From the NCBI GenBank assembly GCA_048267245.1, contig JBLWXV010000002.1, positions 1,302,001 through 1,366,000 of the forward strand: a stretch of DNA of 64,000 nt, written 5' to 3'. The translations under genes and the position numbers were made by a program. The DNA is from JBLWXV01 sp048267245 (lineage in GTDB: Bacteria > Bdellovibrionota > Bacteriovoracia > Bacteriovoracales > Bacteriovoracaceae). Positions 8,584 to 16,615 of the stretch are shown here, piece by piece (the stretch's first letter is position 1; the number at the start of each line of letters is the position of its first letter). A model generated the notes under the pieces. It searched no databases. It was not told where the DNA came from and saw only the letters and a list, made by a program, of their open reading frames with translations.

Positions 8584-9030
8584 TTACTTTTCTAGTCTAA
8601 CGGCGTCGACGAGTTCACCACTTGAATTGATACACACTTCATCAAAAAGTAGCACATCAAAGTTAATCTCATTGACGAGTTCTTTAAATCTTGGGTGTTC
8701 GGCCGAGAGCTTCACTTTCTTCTTAGTCAGACTGCGGTTGAGGCCCAAAATGATTTTTTGGTCTACATTTAGGCTCACTTCGCGGTTATCAAAGTCGATT
8801 TCTAGATCTTTGAGTCCAAAACCATAGATATCTTTCTTAGATACAACTTCTTCTGAGGGCTTTACTTCGCGCTCAAGCACGTAGTCACCATTGCTATTTC
8901 TCACATGGTTGATGCGCTTGTAGCGCGTACAGTTTTGCGAGTGGTCTAGCTCTTTGACGACCTCACTGCGCACGTTAGTACCAAAAGTGAGGGCCACGAG
9001 GGTAATGAGTCCAGCAACTTTGGCGAGCAT
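8584..9030 (-). CDS. Small secreted protein of unknown function
   Basis: A 148-residue product with a signal peptide (MLAKVAGLITLVALTFGTNVRSE). The mature part is charged, with two cysteines (NCTRY and EVCINSSG) positioned to form one disulfide between the ends of the domain. No known family. An AGGAGAAAC ribosome site precedes the ATG at 9030. It is divergent from the four-helix protein gene at 9242. Confidence 0.6.
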   Translation of the reverse strand: MLAKVAGLITLVALTFGTNVRSEVVKELDHSQNCTRYKRINHVRNSNGDYVLEREVKPSEEVVSKKDIYGFGLKDLEIDFDNREVSLNVDQKIILGLNRSLTKKKVKLSAEHPRFKELVNEINFDVLLFDEVCINSSGELVDAVRLEK

Positions 9031-9121
9031 AGGGTTTCTCCTGGGAAAGTTTTTGCTAATGGTAGCGATTTTTTATGCTGGATAGGTTGGGTGTGTAATC
9101 TTTCTAAGGCCCAAATTGAAA

Positions 9122-9138
9122 GTGTCTAAGTTTTAGTC
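9122..9138. promoter_or_regulatory. Imperfect copy of the GTGTCTAA palindrome upstream of the four-helix protein gene
   Basis: GTGTCTAAG-TTTTAGTC at 9122-9138 is an imperfect version of the perfect palindrome found at 9841-9859, just after the same gene. It lies in the 211-base divergent intergenic region, about 105 bases before the ATG at 9242 and 92 bases before the ATG at 9030. It could be an operator. Confidence 0.3.
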
Positions 9139-9241
9139 GGCCAGGGTCTTGTGATCTTCATTAAGTCTTCATCTTTAGAGCGTCGACGAGGGCGTCCCTA
9201 AGTGGTTAGACTAAAGTGAGTCATTATTTAAGGAGAATTAC

Positions 9242-9841
9242 ATGTCAAAGTTCGTCTGGGCGCTGCTCATACTCACATTAAGCTTTGGGGCCGTTGCGAG
9301 TGATTCAGAGCTCGCTCTTTCAGATATTGGGATTTTTAGCGCCACAGTGCCGAGCGAGAAGTTTAACGACTCGATGGTGGAGCTAAGGCATCACAAGCTT
9401 GATCACCACAAAATGATGGGACATGTGACGATGGGGCTAATGATTGCTAGCTTTGCCACCGCCATGATTGGTCGCAAGAAAATTGACGATGACCGCGCTG
9501 CTCGCCGTGGAGTTAAGTCGAGTGATGATGCCGGCAATATGAATTTGCACATGGGCGTCTCGGCACTGACGCTGGCCAGTTATTTCACTACCGCTTACTT
9601 CTCGCTGAGCGCTCCCAAGCCCGATGACTTTGTGGAAAGTAGTGCGCGCCACTGGCACAAGGGCCTCGCCTGGATTCATGGCACGGCCATGGTGCTAGCA
9701 CCTGTGCTTGGCTACCTCGCGTTTAAAGACTACCACGATGGCAAGGATCCAAGTGGACTGGCCAAGCTTCACCGCCCGTTGATGATGGCCGGTTTTGGAG
9801 CTTTTGCGGCCTCTTATACGATTGCCGTGTACAATTGGTAG
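9242..9841 (+). CDS. Four-helix membrane protein with paired histidines (b561-like?)
   Basis: The 199-residue product has a signal peptide (1-19) and four predicted membrane helices near 60-78, 101-122, 140-161 and 178-197. Histidines sit at or in each helix: a cluster at 50, 51, 55, 56 and 61 before helix 1, His103 at helix 2, His137/139/146 at helix 3, His177 at helix 4. This is the layout of cytochrome b561-type proteins, where such histidines bind two b hemes and pass electrons across the membrane. The match is by pattern only; I cannot align it to the family from memory. AAGGAG precedes the ATG, and palindromes flank the gene on both sides. Confidence 0.55.
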   Translation: MSKFVWALLILTLSFGAVASDSELALSDIGIFSATVPSEKFNDSMVELRHHKLDHHKMMGHVTMGLMIASFATAMIGRKKIDDDRAARRGVKSSDDAGNMNLHMGVSALTLASYFTTAYFSLSAPKPDDFVESSARHWHKGLAWIHGTAMVLAPVLGYLAFKDYHDGKDPSGLAKLHRPLMMAGFGAFAASYTIAVYNW

Positions 9842-9859
9842 TGTCTAAACTTTAGACAC
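9841..9859. repeat. Perfect 9-bp palindrome touching the stop codon of the four-helix protein gene
   Basis: GTGTCTAAA and TTTAGACAC (9841-9849, 9851-9859) are separated by one base. A looser copy lies upstream of the same gene. There is no T-tract behind it, so it is not a usual terminator. An operator for the next gene (start 9918) is possible. Confidence 0.5.
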
Positions 9860-9917
9860 CTCAGTAAGTTTGGGCAAGGCCTAGATCATATGCACTCTCA
9901 GAGTTCATACTAGGCCA

Positions 9918-10718
9918 ATGGATACCCCTTTAAAGCTTCTCATTTTCATTCTAAGCCTGCTCTCAATCTCGGTGCAGGCAAGAACTTCAGATCGCCTGCA
10001 GGAGCTAATAGAGCGCCTAGATGGCACTAGCTCCTATATTGATGGACCCAATTGCTGGAATGGGGCGATTTACGCCGCTGGGGTGGTCTCTGAGCTACGC
10101 ATGTTTCACCCCGATGAGTGGCTCTATCATCTACAAAGAAATTGTGTGAAAGTTTTAAGGCCAGAGGCTGGAGATGTAGGGAGAATTTATGCCGAGGACG
10201 CCGAAGTTCATGGCTTTATCTACCTAAGTGAAAGCGAAGTCTTTGCCAAGCACGGCGAGCAGACTCAGTGGGGTTACCGAAGAATGAGTGCGCAGGAGAT
10301 GCTAAGTAGCTATGAGCGAACTCGCAACTGTCGTATAAATCAAGACTTTAGCTCCAAGTGCTACCATAGGATTGAATACTACCGCTGTGAAGGTCGCTCC
10401 AGCGAGGCGCTAGAACTAGAGAGTCTCAGTGCTAAATTTGAGCGACTCACCTTTGATGAAACTTTGCGGCCTCGCTATAAAATGACATGTGAGAGTGAGG
10501 TCTACAAGGCCAGAGATCAACAACTCATCTCAATGCTTGAAGACGCAGATAAACTCCTAAATGTAAGTCCTGAATATAGAGCTGTGGTGATTAAGTCTTA
10601 TCTCGAAGCTTTGGGGCGCATTCAAGTTTCTCATCGACTTTTTCGCTGCGATGATCGCTTGGCTAGAGACCGCAGTCTTAAAGAACTGCGGGCCAGACTA
10701 AAATCACTTCAAGAATAA
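9918..10718 (+). CDS. Secreted NlpC/P60-like cysteine hydrolase (predicted)
   Basis: A signal peptide (residues 1-21, cleaved near VQA) precedes a domain with GPNCWNGAIYAAGVV (Cys46 at a helix start), then GDVGRIY and VHGFIYLS (His98) and a further His112. A Cys, then a GD-x-V turn, then His-Gly-x-Ile-Tyr-Leu is the order of papain-like NlpC/P60 and CHAP peptidoglycan hydrolases. The C-terminal half (130-266) is helical, with six more cysteines and no known domain. If right, it cuts peptide stems of peptidoglycan in the periplasm or in another cell. Family assignment is inferred from the motif order alone. Confidence 0.5.
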   Translation: MDTPLKLLIFILSLLSISVQARTSDRLQELIERLDGTSSYIDGPNCWNGAIYAAGVVSELRMFHPDEWLYHLQRNCVKVLRPEAGDVGRIYAEDAEVHGFIYLSESEVFAKHGEQTQWGYRRMSAQEMLSSYERTRNCRINQDFSSKCYHRIEYYRCEGRSSEALELESLSAKFERLTFDETLRPRYKMTCESEVYKARDQQLISMLEDADKLLNVSPEYRAVVIKSYLEALGRIQVSHRLFRCDDRLARDRSLKELRARLKSLQE

Positions 10719-10721
10719 GAA

Positions 10722-11729
10722 CTAGTGGGGACGGCGCTTGAGATCGTAGTAATACTCTTCAAGAAAATCTTCGTGATAGAGATACTGTGACTGATGCTCC
10801 TTATAGCTCTTAAGTGAATAGCTCGGGGCCACGCCCATCCATTCCTTAATAAGGCTCTCCTCGTGACCTTGGTGGAGCCACTTGAAGATACAGGCCTGAC
10901 GCAAGCTCTTGGGAGTAAGAGTAATCAGAAGGCGCTTTCTTATTTCTTCAAAAACCACTTCGAGTCCTCGTGGTGACAGGCCTCCTGAGAGAATGCGATA
11001 GGGGTTAGCATTGAAGAGAATTTCATTAAAAGTGTGGTCTTCTCTAGACTTAATCTTTGTTAGAAGATCTTTATAAGCCTCAAAGACAGGGATAAAGACT
11101 TTTGGAAGCGCCACTGTGTAGGGATCTCTCTTGGGATGGGAGATGAGCACGCGAGCACCTTCACTTGTGATCATGATGTGTTCGGCTTGAAGACCTGCAA
11201 GATCGCTTACTTTGAGACCGCCACCAAAAACTAAGAGCATAATGACCTGATTGCGAAGGGCCACGAGGCGGGCGAGATCACCGCGCTGCTTTTCTTCTTC
11301 CAGCAGATAAATCCAAAGCGTCTTCACATCCACAAAGGGAGTGGGGCGCGGAATATCTAAGAACTTAGGAGAGGTTGGAAGCTTTCTCACTGGATTGGTC
11401 GAGAGCAATTCGCGCTCAACTAGGTAGTCAAAGAACATGCGAAGCGCTTGAACGCGACGGCGTCTTGAGTTGTCTGAGTTGTAGCGGCGCTGAAGATAAG
11501 CCCCGTACTCTTGCACAAAGGAGAGATCGAAGCGCTCGAGGTTTAACTTCTCTCCCTGCTTAGAGAGAAAAGTGTTAAAGCACTCGAGATCAGTCTTATA
11601 ATTTTTGAGGGTATTCGTACTGCGACCTTTATGTTCAAGGGCGTGATAGAACTCTTCTTGAAGCGCAACGATCGCTCCATTGTTGGGAGCGTGCTTAGCA
11701 CTTGAAACATTTTGCTCGGTCGTTTCCAT
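10722..11729 (-). CDS. Tyrosine recombinase homologue with degenerate active site
   Basis: The architecture is that of XerC/XerD: an N-terminal SAM-like core-binding domain (about 20-120; YLVERELLSTNPVRKL hinge) and a C-terminal catalytic domain (130-320). Several catalytic positions are altered. The first Arg is Lys173 (GGGLKVSDL where XerD has TGLRVSEL), the His of HxLRH is Lys274, the second His is Gln278, and the LGH His is Val300. Arg277, the strand Lys200 and the Tyr309 nucleophile remain. It may bind DNA without efficient strand exchange, or be a divergent member with a specialised role. It is a single gene without att sites or mobile-element context. Confidence 0.8.
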   Translation of the reverse strand: METTEQNVSSAKHAPNNGAIVALQEEFYHALEHKGRSTNTLKNYKTDLECFNTFLSKQGEKLNLERFDLSFVQEYGAYLQRRYNSDNSRRRRVQALRMFFDYLVERELLSTNPVRKLPTSPKFLDIPRPTPFVDVKTLWIYLLEEEKQRGDLARLVALRNQVIMLLVFGGGLKVSDLAGLQAEHIMITSEGARVLISHPKRDPYTVALPKVFIPVFEAYKDLLTKIKSREDHTFNEILFNANPYRILSGGLSPRGLEVVFEEIRKRLLITLTPKSLRQACIFKWLHQGHEESLIKEWMGVAPSYSLKSYKEHQSQYLYHEDFLEEYYYDLKRRPH

Positions 11730-11939
11730 GGAAATCCACCCTTGTTAGCTTGGTCTTTATTTACGAAAACCGCGCAGGCGGTTCCAAGCTGTCGTAATCA
11801 GGGGAAATCCTACCTAAGCTTGTGTGATCCTACAACTTTTCCATAGGCCCTTGCTCTGCGGTGAGGGCAGTGTTAAATATGGGGCACGCAAAAATATAAG
11901 GCCTGCATAGGCCCTAACAATTTAAATACACGTGACCGT

Positions 11940-12800
11940 ATGGTGCAGCAGACGACCTTAAAAGACTTTGGCCCCTTTGTGGAATCGCTATTTTATGGGG
12001 CAGAGCATTCAAGTGAATCGACTCAAATGAGCGATCTTGATGAGCTATGCGCTCTTGCCTGGGAGCACCCCGGTCGCCTCGAAATCGAATCTCTCCTCGG
12101 ACATACCTTTAAAGACAAACACCTTCTTTTGAAGGCGCTCACTCATCGCTCGGCCGTGAGTGAAGTAAAGCGCTTTAAACTCAGAAGCTATGAGCGCCTA
12201 GAGTTCCTGGGCGACGCTATCCTCGATCTACTTGTGAGTGAGCGCTTAATGCGCGATTTCGATTCACTGAGTGAAGGTGAACTCTCAAAGTTTCGCTCAA
12301 CTCTAGTCAATGAAGAAGCACTGGGAGAGATCGCCTCTTACTTTAAGCTCGAGCGCTTTTTGATTCTTGGTCGCGGTGAGCGCTCAAGTGGTGGTAGTGA
12401 GCGCGTGAGTGTGCGAGCGGATATTGTTGAATCACTCCTGGGCGCAGTCTATCTCGATGAAGGGCACGCAGACTTCAATTACATGAGAGGAATATTTGAA
12501 GGGATTGTGACTCGCTTTCAATCGCCCGCTCACAACTTCTTTGACCTCTCTCGCCTCGACAATTTTGATCCTAAAACAACACTTCAAGAGCGCACCATGA
12601 GAGCGCTCAATAGACTTCCAGACTACAGTTCGGTTGAAACCAGTGATGGTTTTGAAGTGAGTATTAGTCTGCTAGGCCACTCGCTTGGCGTGGCCACTGA
12701 GACTTCCAAGCGCCGCGCTTCTAAAGAGGCGGCCAAGAGCGCCCTTTTAAAAGTAGATCAAGTCATTAATGAAATTAAGTCCACACAGAGTGAGCTTTAA
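11940..12800 (+). CDS. rnc: Ribonuclease III
   Basis: Cleaves double-stranded RNA during rRNA and mRNA processing. The catalytic domain carries ERLEFLGDAILDLLVSE, the RNase III signature, with the second metal-binding acidic site in ADIVESLLGAVYLDEG. A double-stranded RNA-binding domain occupies the C-terminal 75 residues (DPKTTLQERTM to KRRASKEAAKSALL). The product is 286 residues against about 225-250 in most bacteria; the extra length is an N-terminal extension of about 35 residues. A later ATG at 12027 would remove it, but no ribosome site supports that. It starts an rnc-era-der operon; era begins 12 bases after the stop. A short hairpin (GGCCT/AGGCC, 11900-11913) lies in the leader. Confidence 0.95.
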   Translation: MVQQTTLKDFGPFVESLFYGAEHSSESTQMSDLDELCALAWEHPGRLEIESLLGHTFKDKHLLLKALTHRSAVSEVKRFKLRSYERLEFLGDAILDLLVSERLMRDFDSLSEGELSKFRSTLVNEEALGEIASYFKLERFLILGRGERSSGGSERVSVRADIVESLLGAVYLDEGHADFNYMRGIFEGIVTRFQSPAHNFFDLSRLDNFDPKTTLQERTMRALNRLPDYSSVETSDGFEVSISLLGHSLGVATETSKRRASKEAAKSALLKVDQVINEIKSTQSEL

Positions 12801-12811
12801 CGGAGAAGAAT

Positions 12812-13783
12812 ATGCTTATTGAACATCAACACCCACACAATAAATCTATTATGGTCTCGGTTCTCGGTGTTCCCAATGTGGGAAAGAGTACCCTTATTAA
12901 TAAGCTTGTGGGTATGGACCTCTCCATCGTGACTCCTAAAGCGCAGACGACGAGAAATCGCTTTCACTGTGTTTTTGTGGTGGATCGCACAGAGGTCATC
13001 CTAGTCGACACTCCCGGGCTACACCGCTCAAATCAAGAATTTAATAAGCGTCTCAATGAGCAGGCAAATGAAGGTCTCATCGGAGCCGATCTCAACTTGC
13101 TTTTAATTGACCTCTCTAAAGAGCTCATTCCCCAAGTAAAAGAAGTGAGTGAAACTCTTGAAGGTGATCTTGGTCGCACTTGGATTGTGTTTACTAAGTC
13201 TGATCGCGTGGGCGACACAACTAAGCTTCCACTGGCCGAAGTCACTGAGAAGATTAAAGAGATCTTCCCAAGTGTAGAAGCTTTCTATTCACTATCAGCT
13301 AAGAGCGGTGATGGCGTTGACTCACTTGTGGCCGCTATTAGTAAGACAGCGAAATCTGCTCCTCACCACTATGACGACGGGGCGCTCTCAAATAAGAATA
13401 TGCGCTTTTTTGCAACAGAGTATATTCGCGAGCAGGCCTTTCTACTTTTAAAAGATGAAATCCCCTACGAAGTGGCCGTAGTTGTTGAAGAGTACGAAGA
13501 CAAATTTGACAAAGAAAAGAACACTCAATCGGCTTCAATTGCTGCCAGTATTCTCGTAAACCGCGCCAGTCAGCGCGCGATCGTTGTGGGTAGCAAGGGG
13601 GCGATGATTAAGGAAATCGGAACACGTGCTCGCGCTAAAATTGAAGAGCTTCTCGGAGGCCAAGTCTTTCTAAATCTTCACGTTAAGGTTTCTCCAAAAT
13701 GGTTTAACAACAATAGAGTTTTGGAAGAGATTGGACTCCCGCGCGCTAAGAATTCAAACCGCGTATGGAAGGCGAAAGCTTAA
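12812..13783 (+). CDS. era: GTPase Era
   Basis: Binds the 3' end of 16S rRNA and assists 30S subunit assembly. The GTPase domain has G1 GVPNVGKST, the switch region AQTTRNR, G3 DTPGL and G4 FTKSD. The C-terminal KH domain includes VGSKGAMIKEIGTRARAKIEELL. The length of 323 residues is about 20 more than usual, including an N-terminal stretch (MLIEHQHPHNKS). A GGAGAA site six bases upstream supports the ATG at 12812. Cytoplasmic and membrane-associated; co-transcribed with rnc and der. Confidence 0.96.
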   Translation: MLIEHQHPHNKSIMVSVLGVPNVGKSTLINKLVGMDLSIVTPKAQTTRNRFHCVFVVDRTEVILVDTPGLHRSNQEFNKRLNEQANEGLIGADLNLLLIDLSKELIPQVKEVSETLEGDLGRTWIVFTKSDRVGDTTKLPLAEVTEKIKEIFPSVEAFYSLSAKSGDGVDSLVAAISKTAKSAPHHYDDGALSNKNMRFFATEYIREQAFLLLKDEIPYEVAVVVEEYEDKFDKEKNTQSASIAASILVNRASQRAIVVGSKGAMIKEIGTRARAKIEELLGGQVFLNLHVKVSPKWFNNNRVLEEIGLPRAKNSNRVWKAKA

Positions 13784-13800
13784 TTTAAGGAATATTTGAT

Positions 13801-15744
13801 ATGAAACCTGTTAGATCCATGGTCATCTCACTCATTGGGAGACCAAACGTCGGCAAGAGCTCGCTCTTTAACCGAATGATGAAAAACCAAAGTAAGGCGC
13901 TCACCTATGATCGTCCTGGAGTGACGCGCGATCGCCACTACGGCATCGCCCGCCTGGAAGAGCGCGCTGATATTGACGCGAAAGATATTATCCTCGTCGA
14001 TACCGGTGGCTTCTATCCTAAGGGTATTGATGAGAACGATCCCTCGCAAAAAAAGCGCGAGGCCAATCGCTTCTTTAATATCATGGGTAAACACGCCGAG
14101 CTCGCCATTGAAGAGTCTGACCTAGTCCTCTTTGTGGTGGATGTTCGCGAGGGCGCGCTTCCCTTTGACCAGACGATTGCCGAATTTATTCGCGCCAAGA
14201 GAAAGCCTTTTTGGCTCCTTGTGAATAAGTACGATAGTGACAAACAAGCCGGTGAAGAGGCCGAGTTTTATAGCCTTGGGATTAATCCAGACCAGCTCTT
14301 TACTGTGAGTGCGGCCCACGGCCTTGGCTTTTCAACCTTTGCAGGAGCACTTCAGCAAGAAGTGATTGCCTTTGAAGATGCCCTTCGCGCTGCCGATGAT
14401 AAATTGGTTCAAATTCAACTTCAGCGCGGAGTTACTCCACGTGAGCAAGTTGTCTCTAAAGTTGCCCTCATTGGTGCACCTAATGCTGGAAAGTCGACAC
14501 TACTTAATAAGTTGGTGGGCGCTGAGCGTGCTCTGGTCAGTGAGATTGCCGGTACGACGATTGATCCCATCGAAGGTTTTTTTGATCTCTTCTTTGGGCC
14601 GGATGTCGAAGTTCTCGACAAGCGCGACAATTTTAAACTCGACCGCTTGGTTGAGCAGTACGCTGCTTTTAGAAAAAACAACGAAAAGATGTTCCAGCGC
14701 ATGGTTGAGTCCTACGTTTTTGAAGAGGGAGCGATGATTCTCAACGATACGGATGAGTTCACTGAGAGTGACTTTGAAGTGGGCGAGGGCGACTATGAGT
14801 TTGACGACGCTTCAAGTGATGAGGATTCAGAGGACTTTGAAGACGGCGATTCTGTAGAGACGGCCGTCATTGAAATGAGTGAACACTCTTTTGATGATCA
14901 ATATCAAGCGCTTTTTGGAGAAGACCTCGATGAGGACGAACTTGATGAGGGACAAGATGTTGACTCAAGTGATGATGAAGTCGAAGTAGTCGAGCTTGAG
15001 GCAAGTGATTCCGAAGAGGATGAACCCTTTAAAGGCTCTTATTGGCGCTCGCTTCTTCTCGTTGATACAGCTGGAATTCGCAAGCAAAAATCTATTAAAG
15101 ACGTGATTGAAGAGCAGAGTGTTTACCGCTCACTTAGAAGTATCTCTGAAGCTGATATCATCATTTATATGGTCGACGCCACCAAAGGAATCGGGCATCA
15201 AGATCGCCGACTCCTCGACATTGCTCTTGAAAAGGGCAAGAGTGTGATTGTTGCACTTAATAAATTTGACTTGCTCACTAATAAGCTCAAAGACGAAAAA
15301 GATAAGCGTGAGTGGCTGCTTGATATTCGCGATTCTGTGCCTTGGCTTGGATTTTGTGATCTCGTGCCTATTTCTGCGAAGTATGGAAAATACCTCACCC
15401 AGCTCAAGAAGGCGCTTAAGAAGACAGTGCTCGTTCGCAATAGTGCCCTGCCAACGGGAGAGTTAAACCGCGTACTCTTTACTTTGGTTGAGAGAAATCC
15501 CGTTGTCGTTAAGCGCTCGGGTGGTCGACGTTTTAGACTAAAGTACTCATCGATGATTAAGAGTGATCCGCCAACGGTTCTACTCTTTAGCAATCGCTCT
15601 AAAGGTATTCCAGAGAACTATAAGCGCTATTTAAAAAATGGCCTTCGTCAGAGTTTCTGCTTGGATAATACGCCAATCCACTTGATCTTTAGAACGGGAA
15701 CTGATCTCGAGAATCGCGTGCGCCAGATGGGCCGCGAAGACTAA
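13801..15744 (+). CDS. der: GTPase Der (EngA) with a large acidic insertion
   Basis: A double-GTPase for 50S ribosome assembly. Domain 1 carries GRPNVGKSS, GVTRDR, VDTGGF and VNKYD; domain 2 carries GAPNAGKST (about 225-233), GTTID (251-255, where nearly all Der have GTTRD), VDTAGI (421-426) and ALNKFD; a KH-like domain ends the protein. Der is usually 440-490 residues; this one is 647. The excess lies between GTTID and DTAGI, where about 20-30 residues are normal but about 170 are found. The insert has a charged helical part (265-310) and a strongly acidic, low-complexity part (about 315-410). The reading frame is unbroken. It converges with the next gene by a 4-base overlap. Confidence 0.95.
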   Translation: MKPVRSMVISLIGRPNVGKSSLFNRMMKNQSKALTYDRPGVTRDRHYGIARLEERADIDAKDIILVDTGGFYPKGIDENDPSQKKREANRFFNIMGKHAELAIEESDLVLFVVDVREGALPFDQTIAEFIRAKRKPFWLLVNKYDSDKQAGEEAEFYSLGINPDQLFTVSAAHGLGFSTFAGALQQEVIAFEDALRAADDKLVQIQLQRGVTPREQVVSKVALIGAPNAGKSTLLNKLVGAERALVSEIAGTTIDPIEGFFDLFFGPDVEVLDKRDNFKLDRLVEQYAAFRKNNEKMFQRMVESYVFEEGAMILNDTDEFTESDFEVGEGDYEFDDASSDEDSEDFEDGDSVETAVIEMSEHSFDDQYQALFGEDLDEDELDEGQDVDSSDDEVEVVELEASDSEEDEPFKGSYWRSLLLVDTAGIRKQKSIKDVIEEQSVYRSLRSISEADIIIYMVDATKGIGHQDRRLLDIALEKGKSVIVALNKFDLLTNKLKDEKDKREWLLDIRDSVPWLGFCDLVPISAKYGKYLTQLKKALKKTVLVRNSALPTGELNRVLFTLVERNPVVVKRSGGRRFRLKYSSMIKSDPPTVLLFSNRSKGIPENYKRYLKNGLRQSFCLDNTPIHLIFRTGTDLENRVRQMGRED

Positions 15745-16610
15745 TCTCTAATAAAGCGGGCCACACCTACAAATTGGCCCGCTATATAGAAATTTGCCAT
15801 TGTTAAGCGGGAGTCGAGAAAGTGAAAAAAACGCTCTGGCCCCGCTTCCACAAGAATCTCATCTGCGTTTAATCTTACATCTCCATTGCCACCGGTGCCC
15901 CTTGATTCACTGTAGACTTCACCACTTGTTGAGAGGATGAGGCTAAATTCTCCATCAACCTTATCCTTATCTTTGATTCTAAAGTCGACATGCATGAGAG
16001 CACTGTCAATGCGACCTTGGTGAGGGCCAGTGAGGTGAGTGATAGTGCCACGGTATTGACCATTAATTCTTTTGAGAATTCTAAAGTCCTCTGAGTAGCT
16101 AGACTTGGCAAAGAAGATGGTGGGTTCAGTTAAGACTTTTTTGATCGCCTGGGCAAAGAGCTCGCGGTCGTCGAGATCCATTTGACGACCAAATTTTTTT
16201 ATCGCCTCTTGGCGCGTGAGATAGGTCCTCTCACTCACAGCAGTTGTGGTCGAAGGCGTCTGTGCACCAAAGACTTCAAGGGGGCGATTCAGAGGCTCCA
16301 AATCACTGGCAGGAGAATAGTCCTGTGGGTTTTGCGCCAGTCGTTTGAGCTCACTTGATTGACCATCTGTGAGCTTCACTCCAAGCGCGGCTATAAAGAG
16401 AGAGACAGCTTTTTCAAAATATTCTTTAGAGTCATCGGTTGAATGAATCTGAGTTGAGCTCTGCTCACTTGGAGGACAATCGAGCTCTTTCTCAACGACT
16501 ACTTCTCGCTCTCTCACTTCAACTTGATTGGGCACAATCTGAGTGCCAAGGGCGATGCCAATAGCAAGTGCGATGGCAGAAATAAGAATGAGACTCGTCT
16601 TCTCTCCCAT
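15741..16610 (-). CDS. Membrane-anchored periplasmic protein of unknown function
   Basis: From ATG 16610 the product is 289 residues. One N-terminal membrane helix (about 5-23, LILISAIALAIGIALG) is followed by a short charged segment (EVREREVVVEKELDCPP), a low-complexity linker, and a folded C-terminal domain (about 130-289) rich in beta strands. There is no known family. An in-frame TTG at 16622 would overlap the preceding barrel gene by 7 bases; ATG 16610 is preferred. It is the last gene of a three-gene envelope cluster on this strand and overlaps the end of der by 4 bases. Confidence 0.6.
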   Translation of the reverse strand: MGEKTSLILISAIALAIGIALGTQIVPNQVEVREREVVVEKELDCPPSEQSSTQIHSTDDSKEYFEKAVSLFIAALGVKLTDGQSSELKRLAQNPQDYSPASDLEPLNRPLEVFGAQTPSTTTAVSERTYLTRQEAIKKFGRQMDLDDRELFAQAIKKVLTEPTIFFAKSSYSEDFRILKRINGQYRGTITHLTGPHQGRIDSALMHVDFRIKDKDKVDGEFSLILSTSGEVYSESRGTGGNGDVRLNADEILVEAGPERFFHFLDSRLTMANFYIAGQFVGVARFIRD

Positions 16611-16615
16611 GACTA

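Noticed and set aside
10722..11729. Integrase of a prophage or genomic island
   Set aside because: No att repeats, tRNA gene or phage genes nearby, and the active site is altered; it sits among housekeeping genes.
14366..14737. Plus-strand frame of 123 codons inside der
   Set aside because: Lies in another frame of a well supported GTPase gene and has the composition of a shadow frame.
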